From positions 62,001 to 126,000 of the forward strand of contig CATKHK010000102.1 of the NCBI GenBank assembly GCA_949751835.1: DNA of 64,000 nt, in the 5' to 3' direction. Positions 55,976 to 64,000 of this stretch are shown piece by piece (within the stretch, counting starts at the first letter, position 1; each line of letters begins with the position of its first letter). The DNA comes from Blepharisma japonicum. Taxonomy: Eukaryota > Ciliophora > Heterotrichea > Heterotrichida > Blepharismidae. Below the pieces are notes generated by a model. That model made no database searches. It saw only the letters and a list, made by a program, of their open reading frames with translations, and was not told the DNA's origin. A program made the translations under genes and the position numbers.

Positions 55976-56690
55976 TTGCAAATTAAGAAACTGCTTATAG
56001 AAGTTATGCAGATTGACAGATTTTATAATGTTCTCAGCTATGACTAGCCCGGAAAACCCTAGAGAAGTCTGAAAATATGGATGGAGAGCTCACAACCAAC
56101 TAGAAAATGATGGCTTCAGGTATCAAATCGTATATCCTAATAAAAACATTTCTCATTTTCAGAAATTCTACGCTTTTATACTAATTTTAACTACGGAAAA
56201 CGAGTGGCAATGTTTATATTCATTTTATTTTAGGAAATCACAACAGATCTTTGAATCTGGCAGAGAGGCAACTAACCACATAGAAAATCTTTGGACTTCG
56301 TTCTAAATTTGCTGTTTATTGGTGTTTTTAAAAAGTATATGAAAAAGCTTAAAACTTATAACAATGGTTTTCACTCAAATATGAAAAAGACATAGATAAC
56401 TATGTGATGTTTTTCCTGTTGCTATTTAATTATAAATGGTTACTTATCAATAGGAAGACAAATTGAAACCATAATAAATGTCTTACAGATAGAGAATTTC
56501 AATTAATTATCATAGATAAGCATATTAAACTCTTTTAAATATAGTATTTTTGCAATAATGTAAGCCAAAAAGTAGTAAAAATTTAATTATAAAATTCCCA
56601 TCATAGTTAAAAAAAAAAATCATGCTTTTGTTGGCAATTTGTAAAAGTCATAGGAAATGCAGTTTATTAGGTGCCTTTTGGCTTAGTTAG
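55976..56690. repeat. Spacer module M, copy 1
   Basis: Matches 60191-61040. Copy 2 has single-base indels, a MITE-like insertion and about 33 bp (60515-60550) missing here. Confidence 0.8.
56028..56306 (+). CDS. Open frame of 92 codons in module M, probably a gene remnant
   Basis: ATG 56028 to TAA 56304-56306, with one TGA-Trp (REVWKYGWRAHNQLENDG). Reads MFSAMTSPENPREVWKYGWR...GREATNHIENLWTSF. Copy 2 in module M (60243) has lost frame through single-base changes, but at its 3' end it continues as ...LWTSYTILERRKTKT before a MITE. The 56-kb copy has thus lost its true end and the 60-kb copy its frame. Both look like remnants of one unrecognised host gene. Confidence 0.4.
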
Positions 56691-57399
56691 TATTTTGATA
56701 TGTGAATCATGAATAGTGTGAAGAGTGTCTTATATTGAGCTGCATTGATGCAAAACTTATATTTGATTTACATGAAATCTGTGCATTTATTAATTGAATG
56801 TTTGGTCGTTATATGCATTATTTTGAGGCAGTATACTATCTTCTAAAATTTTCGTAATTAAGTATGGAGTGATATCAGAAAATGTCTACACCCTGAAATT
56901 CAATAAAGTCTTTCCTGGAGTTAAAAAGCGTATGTCATTTATCCAAAAAAATTAAAAAAATATTACTACTCTCGCTAAATCACTAGGATCTACCCATATA
57001 TAATTTATAAATAGACTAAGTCATGACCTTCTTAGAATTCCATCCTATCTAAGTTATATTAGCAACTCAGGTCATTATTCGCAATATTATTAGTATTTTT
57101 TCATAAATTTACTATTAATTTGTATAAAAAGAATTATTTTTCCCACGTGCATGGTTTTTATTTTAAATGCTTTCATTGCCTATATTTTAATGTTCTACTG
57201 TAATTGATTTATCCTAATCCCTTGCCCATTAATTTAGTAAAAACTTCTTAGCCTGTTCTGCAAGAATTTACTCACGATAATAATTTTTAAATCGCATTTT
57301 TTTAATAATATCTTCCTAATTGATATTTATATAAATAGTAAATTATAATTACTATCTTTAATTATTAATTTAATGTTTTGGAATGCTCTGCCAATTATG

Positions 57400-57640
57400 A
57401 ATCATAATTTTTTGAATACAAAGCAAAGCTGCCCCATTTACATCTTTATTAGGATTTTGCATCAGCTTCATCACCCTAATCTTTGCTCCAACTTGCTGCA
57501 ACTGTTTTTCCATATGGATGGAACCTCGCAAACTCTCCAATATCTCCAAGCGCCAAAATTATAGTTGCACACTTTCTGAATTCAGCAGCTGTACAAGTGT
57601 TTTAACCGGCCCAAGGCTGTCATTTGTGCTTGACCACACA
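57400..57640 (-). pseudogene. ATP6V1H: V-ATPase subunit H pseudogene fragment, copy 1
   Basis: On the minus strand, pieces of the C-terminal domain of V-ATPase subunit H can be read: LVQLLNSESVQ, LGDIGEFARFHPYGKTV, GAKIRVMKLMQNPNKDVNGA and ALLCIQKIMI. Single-base deletions change the frame about three times. It is collinear with the longer copy at 59590. Confidence 0.75.
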
Positions 57641-57878
57641 TCAACGTTTTTATTTCTCATTTTAATTCATACATACTTTTCAGGTATAAATTTTATTGAA
57701 GATATTAAACTCCAAGGCTAATCCGCATTTTATTGTTAAATAAATATTTCATATAATTTATTACTAATTTCCCTTAAATTCATAGAAATACAAAATAAAG
57801 TAAAAATTTTGAAAATAAGTTGCAAATTCTTGAAAATCAAGCTTAAGGAGCTAACCTAATAAAACAATAACTTACATA

Positions 57879-59300
57879 ATGGAGAATAATCGAGCTTATT
57901 TAGTTGAACAATCACCACAGCAGGACTCTATAGCGCATGAACGAGTAGTCACCAAAATTTGTGAAGCCATTAACAATGCAGAAACTTTTGAAGAGTGAAT
58001 AAATTTGGCCAAACAGGCGAGAGAGTATCAAAAAGACGGAGTTGACATAAGCAGCATTTTGATTTTAGTTTCAATTAAATCTCTGCCAGGATTATATAAA
58101 AATTGTAGCACACACCAAAAAGATGAAATTTTGCGTAATTTGCAAAATTTATTGGAAATGCAGAAGCTGGAGATTCCAGCAAGAGAAGTAAAAAATTTTA
58201 TAATTGACTATGCACTGGAATGGATTGAAGATGTAAATGATCTCAGAAAATTTAAAGAATTTAAAGGTGAAGAAGTTAAGAAAGACCCTGACACAAGCAT
58301 AGCAATTCTAAAAATTATTAATCAGCTAGAGATAACTGAAGAAAAGACCCAAGAAAAAATTAAAAAGTTAAATGAATATTTCTCAGTATCTGCTGAGCCT
58401 GCTGCAGAGATTCTAGATCCGCCTGTTTTAATAACTCAAAGAAGCCAAATATCCATGGGTCCTCCAATTTATGTCAGAAATGAGCTAAATGTTAATCAAT
58501 GCAGAATCTGATGGAAAGGTAAAGAAATTGATGCGGTAATAAAAACTTATAAAGAGCTAGGCGGGTATAAAAGCGCAGAAAAATTTATAAAAGAAGTCGA
58601 AATTTTACGAAAGCTTTCAGGGACAAGTCGATTTTTCCTAGAATTTTATGGCTGTTTTTATGACGATATAATAGAAAACAATGTTAAAAAATACTGCTCA
58701 AATATTGTTATGGAATATTGTCCCCGTACTCTAAATAGCTATCTCAAGACAAGAATAGATGAAAATAAAAGATTTACCCCAAAAGAGTTAAACAAATTTA
58801 CTCTTGATCTATTAGAAGCTTTTCAAAGCTTAGTAAGCCGTAAAATTTATCATCAAGATATTAAGCCTGACAATATTTTAATTACAAATGACGAACAGAT
58901 AAAAATTGCAGATTTTAATGTGTCAGATATCAAAGAAGTTATTGAGAGTACTTATGCGGCAACTGGAGTGTATGATGTAATAGGAACTGCTAGCTATATG
59001 GCTCCGGAGTTAAGAAATGCTTATATAAATGGAGTCGCAAAAACCAAATATAGACCTGAACGAGCTGATGCTTTTTCACTTGGGCTTGTTCTTTATCAAT
59101 TAGCGACTTTTGATAACATTTTAAGGTTTAACGAGGATCCTAGAAATAGAGAAAAAGTACTGAGAAATGTAGAATTGCCTTGGCTGAGAGAACTTTTGTA
59201 TGATATGCTTAGCTTTGAATACAGAGAGAGATTATCGTTTAGAAAGGCTCTCAAAAAAGTGAATCATGATGCTACAGTGTCTCTTAATAAAGGAAATTAA
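57879..59300 (+). CDS. Kinase-like protein K6, medium form, 473 aa
   Basis: ATG 57879 (MENNRAYLVEQSPQQDSIAH), TGA-Trp in FEEWINLA and RIWWKGKE. Same plan as K5: helical linker, then kinase fold with AVIKTY, KEVEILRKLSG, HQDIKPDN, DFN, TASYMAPEL and YRPERADAFSLG. It differs in the segment after the hinge (YCPRTLNSYLKTRIDENK versus YCPYSLTDLIK), the region that usually shapes substrate access. Ends ...SLNKGN. Confidence 0.87.
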
Positions 59301-59589
59301 ATTTATAAATTTATTAAAATCATTAGAATTTTAAGTCTTCTAGGTGATTTCTTTAAAGCTATGAGCTAAATTTAATAAATTTCAATTATATTAAAAGCAT
59401 ATTAAAAGCACTTCAATGCTGCTAAATATGTTCTGTAAGAATTTACTCACCTATAATAAATTTTAAGCCACATTTTTTTAATAATATCTCCATTAATTTG
59501 GTTTTGATTGATATTTATATAAACAGTAAATTATAATTACTATCTTTAATTAAAGTCTATTAATCTAATGTTTTATGAAATTCTCTTTC

Positions 59590-60010
59590 AATTCTGGATC
59601 ATAATTTTTTGAATACAAAGCAAAGCTGCCCCATTTACATCTTTATTAGGATTTTACATTAGCTCCATCACCCTAATCTTTGCTCCAAGCTTGCTGGCAA
59701 CTGTTTTTCCATATGGATGGAACTTCGCAAACTCTCCAATATCTCCAAGCGCCAAAGCTACAGTCTGTACACTTTCTGAATTCAGCAGCTGGACAAGTTT
59801 TTTAACAAGCCCAAAGCTATCATTTTACAAATGATTTGCATTTTCTTTCCAAAATGCTTCTGTATGAGTGACTCCAGATACTAAGTCTCCTCTTTCCACT
59901 TATTTAAGAGCAAAACCATAGTTATTTTTTCGCGCTTTATTAATTGCAGGAAGCCATTGGGTTTTGGTAGCCTTAATTACAGAATCAAATAATATTGAAT
60001 GGTATCTTGA
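59590..60010 (-). pseudogene. ATP6V1H: V-ATPase subunit H pseudogene, copy 2 (C-terminal domain)
   Basis: The minus-strand reading is clear: GDLVSGVTHTEAFWKENANH, FGLVKKLVQLLNSESVQTVA, LALGDIGEFAKFHPYGKTVA, GAKIRVMELM, NPNKDVNGAALLCIQKIMI. This is the armadillo-like C-terminal domain of the V1 regulatory subunit H. Three in-frame TAA codons are present; at one of them the sister fragment has CAA. Residues N-terminal to GDLV (TKTQWLPAINKARKNNYGFA) do not look like subunit H and may come from a fusion. The functional gene must lie elsewhere. Confidence 0.8.
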
Positions 60011-60190
60011 GTAGGACTGTTGATATTAAAATTATTAACTTTAGAGCTTTCGACAAGGGGACACAAAAGTCTCGGATATTTTATTGCCCCAATTTTATGT
60101 ATGCTATATATTTTTATAACTAAAACTCTATTTTTAATCTGTATTTAGCATACTGATTAAATTAAAAGCTCAGTTTTTTATCCTTTATGT

Positions 60191-61040
60191 TTACAAATTA
60201 AGAAACTGCTTATAGAAGTTATGCAAATTGACGGATTTTATAATGTTCTCAGCTATGACTAGTCGGAAAACCCTAGAGAAGCCTGAAAATATGGATGGAG
60301 AGCTCACAACTAACTAGAAAATAATGGCTTCAGGTATTAAATCGTATATCTTAATATAAAATAAATAAAAACATTCCGAAATTCTAGGCTTTTATACTAA
60401 GTTTAACTACGGAAAACGAGTGGCAATGTTTGTATTCCTTTTATATTAGGAAATCACAACAGATCTTTGAATCTGGAAGAGAGACAACTAACCACATAGA
60501 AAATCTTTGGACTTCCTATACAATTTTAGAAAGACGAAAAACAAAAACAATTAGAATACCTTTTTACAGTAAATAAAACCATTGATACTGGTAGCCGTTA
60601 TCCTATTTTATATATGAAATAGGATACGGTTACTAGTAGATATGTTTTTATTCATTGTAATTAGGTATTCTAAATTTGCTGTTTATTGGTAATTTTTAAT
60701 AAGTATACGAAAAAGCCTAAAACTTTCAGCAATTGTTTTCACTAAATATCAAGAAGACATAGTTAACTATGTTATGCTTTTCTGTTGCTATTTAATTATA
60801 AATGGCTACTTTCAATAGGGAGAACGAATTGGAAGCATAATAAATGTCTTACAGATAGGGAATTTCAATTAATTATCATATAAACTCTTTTAAATATAGT
60901 ATTTTTGCAATAATGTAAGCCAAAAAAGTAATAAAATTTAATTATACAATTGCATCACAGTCAAAAAAAAAATATGATTTTGTTAGTAATTTGTAAAAGT
61001 CATAAGAGATGACTTTTATTAGGTGCCTTTTTGCTTAAGT
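60191..61040. repeat. Spacer module M, copy 2
   Basis: Partner of 55976-56690, with a 121-bp palindromic element inserted and small indels. The reading frame of copy 1 is lost here near the start. Confidence 0.8.
60552..60672. mobile_element. 121-bp palindromic MITE-like element, TA-bounded
   Basis: The two halves are inverted copies over nearly their whole length: both ends read TAGAATACCT inward, and the arms meet near the centre in TATCCTATTT..AAATAGGATA. By eye the arms are about 80 percent identical with one 1-nt gap. It is absent from the sister module at about 56300, which shows it is an insertion. TA at both ends fits Tc1/mariner-type MITEs and also the boundary rule of ciliate eliminated sequences. 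No coding capacity. Confidence 0.8.
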
Positions 61041-61660
61041 ATTTTGAGATTGGAGAATGATGGAATCAAAAACTTTCCAACAGCTTTCTTATAACTGTAA
61101 TAATTCTATTAGAAAATTGATATGATTGAAGAACTCTAGATTGATCTTTTACCAGTACTTCTAATCATCCTTTTATATCATTTATAACTCAATTATTTTT
61201 TTTTATGAAACAAAAGATTTATTTTAAGAAAAATTAGATTTTCTATATAATGATGGGTGAGAACTTTTCTTAACAGGGGAGGATATACCACAATAGTAAT
61301 TATAAATATCACTCCAAAGAGACTTGCTTAATATTAGTCTTACTGTTCAATAAAGGCTTGAAAAGTCATCTAACTTTGATTTAAAAACAATTAGAAATTT
61401 AAAATATTAAATTAAGCATTTTTTCATCTATTTCTAATACTTCCTATGTGCCATGTTTCAATCAATAATTTTTTATAGAAACTCTGTTTTACTTTAATTT
61501 CACTTTAAATTTAGATTTATTATCTGAATATAATTAAATTTTACTTTTATAATTATTAGCTTGCTTACCAATTAAAATAATACACTTAGAGTTCAATATT
61601 CTTATTATTCCAATATTTCTTTTAAAAACGTTCAAAATAGTTTAATAATCCGAATAAAAA

Positions 61661-61683
61661 TATACTCCAGGGAAGGGAGTATA
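61661..61683. other. Tiny palindromic insertion upstream of K7
   Basis: TATACTCC, then a 6-nt loop, then GGGAGTATA: a near-perfect hairpin bounded by TA. It is absent at the homologous place upstream of K3 (about 50030). It could be the residue of a TA-targeting MITE whose ends were CTCC..GGAG. Confidence 0.55.
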
Positions 61684-61804
61684 ACTAACTTTTATCATAA
61701 ACAGCCTACTAAAGCTAATTACCATGATTCTATATTTTTTATTATAAGCTAATCAGAGCAGATTGTTCAAAAATTACTCTTAATTTTAATTGCTCTACAA
61801 TAAT

Positions 61805-63345
61805 ATGGTTGACCTTCTAAACTCAATTGACGACATTACGAAATCCTACGGAGAGGTCCAAGGAGATGCAGCAAAAGAGCTAATCCGAAAAAATTATAAA
61901 TTTTCTTATAATGATCTGGTGAATTTATATGGAAGGTTTTCTAGCGATTCTGCTGCAAATAGAGGTGTTGATTTATGGAAACTATGAAGTGCTTGCTATG
62001 CATATTCCATTCTCCTCCTTCCAATCACCCCAGAAAATCCTCAAGACCATAAACTTACTCCAGACCTGGCTTCTTATATCTTAAATAATCTCAATTATCT
62101 AGCTGAGAGATATCAAATAAAATGCCCTATAGCCTGTGGTCTGGCAATTTCAAAAATCAGCGAGGGTGTCTACATGTCTGAAACCTTTGCAGAAATCTTA
62201 GAATGGGCTAAGCAAGCTAAAGCCTTTAATGAAATATTTGGAACTGAAATAGGTTATGTTGTAGATTTAGTTTCTAGAAAGGCAAAAGAAGAACTCTATA
62301 AAAAATGTACTACAGATAATAAAGACGAAATTTTAAAAAACTTGGAAAATTTATTAGCAGTGCAAAAGTTGGGTGTTTCAGCAGGAGAAACCCAAAACGT
62401 TATAGTTGGCTATGCTCTGAAATGGATTGAAGATGTAAATGATCTCAATAAATTTGAAGAATTTAAACACGAAGAAGTTAAGGAGGAACCTGAAACAAGC
62501 AAAAAAATTTTAAAAATTATTAATCAGTTGGAGATAACTGAGGAAAAAACTCAGGAAAAAATTAAAAAGTTAAATGAGCTTTTTCTTATTCCTCTAGAGC
62601 CAGTTTTTAAAGTTCCAAAGCAGCCCGCTTTAATAACTCAAAGAAGCCAGATTATCATAGGTCCTCCGATTTATGTTTATAATAAGGTAAATATTCATAA
62701 ATGCAGAATAATGTGGAAAGGTAAAGAAATTGATGCAGTAATTAAAACTTATAAAGAAATAGAAGGGTATAAAAGCGCTGCAAAATTTAGAAAAGAAGTC
62801 GAAATTTTACAAAAGCTTTCAGGAACAAATCGATTTTTCCTAGATTTTTATGGCTTTTTTTATGACGAGATAGTAGAAAACAATGTTAAAAAATACTGCT
62901 CAAATGTTCTTATGGAATATTGTCCATACAGTCTTACTGATTTAATTAAAATAAGAATGATACAAAAAAAACGATTTATTCCAGAAGAGTTAAACTCAAT
63001 TACTCTTGATCTATTAGAAGCTTTTCAAAGCTTAGTAAACCACAAAATTTACCATCAAGATATTAAGCCTGGCAATATTTTGATTGCAAAGGACGGACAG
63101 CTAAAAATTGCAGAATTTGGTGTGTCGGGGATCAGGGAAGTTATTGAAAATACTTATGTGGCAACTGGAGTGCATGATGTAATAGGAACTTTTAGCTATA
63201 TGGCTCCAGAGTTAAAATGAGCTCACATATATAGAGATTGTAAAATCAGGTATAGACCTGAGAGAGCTGATGTTTTTTCTCTTGGGCTAGTGCTTTATCA
63301 ATGTGCCACATATGATAGCATTTCAGGATTTAACGAAGATCCTAA
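61805..63345 (+). CDS. Kinase-like protein K7, long form, cut by the assembly gap
   Basis: ATG 61805 (MVDLLNSIDDITKSYGEV). TGA-Trp at 61985-61987 as in K3, and at 63218-63220 (ELKWAHIY), after which the frame stays open into the gap. Helical domain, then kinase fold: AVIKTY, RKEVEILQKLSG, HQDIKPGN and, uniquely in the array, EFG in place of DFG/DFN, then FSYMAPEL. The metal-binding Asp has become Glu while Gly is restored. The last 129 bases are identical to K8 beyond the gap, so its 3' end may be misjoined. Confidence 0.8.
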
Positions 63346-63445
63346 NNNNNNNNNNNNNNNNNNNNNNNNNNNNNNNNNNNNNNNNNNNNNNNNNNNNNNN
63401 NNNNNNNNNNNNNNNNNNNNNNNNNNNNNNNNNNNNNNNNNNNNN
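63346..63445. other. Assembly gap, 100 Ns
   Basis: Exactly 100 N, so probably a placeholder of unknown true length. The 129 bases before it (63217-63345) reappear unchanged at 63560-63688. Confidence 0.97.
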
Positions 63446-64000
63446 AAAAATTGCAGACTTTAATGTGTCAGATATCAAAGAAGATATTGAGAGTACTTTA
63501 GCGACGACTAGAGCGAATAATGTAATAGGAACTCCTAGCTATATGGCTCCAGAATTAAGAAGAGCTCACATATATAGAGATTGTAAAATCAGGTATAGAC
63601 CTGAGAGAGCTGATGTTTTTTCTCTTGGGCTAGTGCTTTATCAATGTGCCACATATGATAGCATTTCAGGATTTAACGAAGATCCTAAAAATAGAGAAAA
63701 AGTACTGACGAATGTGAAATTGCCATGGTTACGAGATCTTTTGTATAATATGCTGTGTTTTGATTATAAAAATAGATTATCATTTAGAAGGGCTCTTCAA
63801 AATGTGATGCATGATACTACATACTCAGACTCATACAGTTTAGTTATACTTGAAAAAGTTAAGGAAGACCTTGGCATAAGCAAAAAAAATTTAAAAATAA
63901 ATAATTTGTTGGAGATAAATGAGGAAAAAACTCAGGAAAAAATTGAAGAATTAAATTTGTTTTTTCCAGTGCCATTTGGGGAAGCTGCTCCAGAGCAATC
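63446..64000 (+). CDS. Kinase-like protein K8, partial at both ends, reads into a second linker
   Basis: Open in one frame from the gap to the window end. It starts inside the DFN region (KIADFNVSDIKEDIE), then SYMAPEL, YRPERADVFSLG and the kinase C-lobe end (SFRRALQNVMHDTT). Where every other copy stops within about 10 codons, this one continues: YSDSYSLVILEKVKEDLGIS... NEEKTQEKIEELNLFFPVPF, which is the linker that normally precedes the kinase domain. It therefore looks like a fused tandem-kinase gene made by unequal crossing over. Both the gap and the window edge limit the call. Confidence 0.7.

Larger units (their letters stand above)
55919..57878. other. Spacer K5-K6 made of repeated modules
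   Basis: From left to right: module M (55976-56690, repeated at 60191-61040), a unique AT-rich part, module V (57255-57640, repeated at 59430-59830), a piece like the K3/K4 tail (about 57650-57700), then the shared leader before K6. Confidence 0.6.
59301..61804. other. Spacer K6-K7 made of repeated modules
   Basis: From left to right: module V' with the longer V-ATPase H pseudogene, module M' with a MITE-like element, then the K3-type upstream block with a small hairpin insertion. The module order is the reverse of the K5-K6 spacer. Confidence 0.6.
61100..63345. repeat. Duplicated block, K7 and its upstream region (pairs with 49580-51857)
   Basis: Upstream spacer and coding part align with K3. 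Spacer differences: an unrelated AT-rich stretch of about 200 bp at 61371-61575 and a 23-bp hairpin at 61661-61683. Confidence 0.85.

Noticed and set aside
56120-56160. A 33-nt GT..AG segment in module M with a pyrimidine-rich end, as an intron
   Set aside because: Introns in this lineage are about 15-16 nt and the frame is already open through the segment.
59590-60010. A code in which UAA is Gln, suggested by TAA in the V-ATPase H relic
   Set aside because: RUVBL1, PFK, the ABC transporter and most other genes terminate at TAA at the expected family length.

Overview
The window reads as a heterotrich ciliate, most likely the somatic (macronuclear) genome of a Blepharisma-type species. Four observations support this. 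(1) UGA is read as tryptophan: at least 20 genes stay open only if TGA is sense, every complete gene ends in TAA or TAG and none in TGA, and paralogues swap TGG and TGA at the same residue. (2) A 15-nt GT..AG intron (944-958) restores a reading frame. (3) Genes are short, intron-poor and closely packed in AT-rich spacers. (4) Long open genes are rarely interrupted, as expected of a macronuclear rather than a germline sequence. The genus is an inference. A run of 100 Ns (63346-63445) marks a scaffold gap.

Layout. 0.8-16.6 kb is a conserved gene-dense block: a small basic protein, a TPR-like protein, a protein joining an Swt1-like HEPN domain to a RING-like finger, a flavin monooxygenase, an ABCC transporter, a probable mitochondrial protein, RUVBL1/pontin and an ATP-type phosphofructokinase. 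16.7-26.5 kb holds an unrecognised gene family (three intact copies, one or two relics), two of them inside a tandem segmental duplication of about 2.5 kb, plus a conserved gene of unknown function. 26.5-39 kb is a same-strand array of nine alpha/beta-hydrolase-fold paralogues (eight intact, one pseudogene) and two relic fragments. 39-45.1 kb has a disordered protein, a cysteine-rich GPI-type surface protein, an SK-like potassium channel and small unknown proteins. 45.5-64 kb is an array of eight related kinase-like genes in several architectures, separated by repeated spacer modules that carry V-ATPase subunit H pseudogenes, a relic reading frame and a palindromic MITE-like element.

How the parts relate. 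The left block is ordinary housekeeping and transport, with no evidence of co-regulation. The right two thirds are shaped by tandem duplication and decay. The strongest biological signal is the hydrolase array: the nucleophile serine is kept in one copy and is Gly, Ala, Cys or Tyr in the others, while the acid Asp is kept in all and the His in all intact copies. The kinase array also departs from consensus (HQD for HRD, usually DFN for DFG, no glycine-rich loop). Both look like expanded families under active turnover, possibly of pseudoenzymes or altered enzymes. What they bind or do cannot be read from the sequence.
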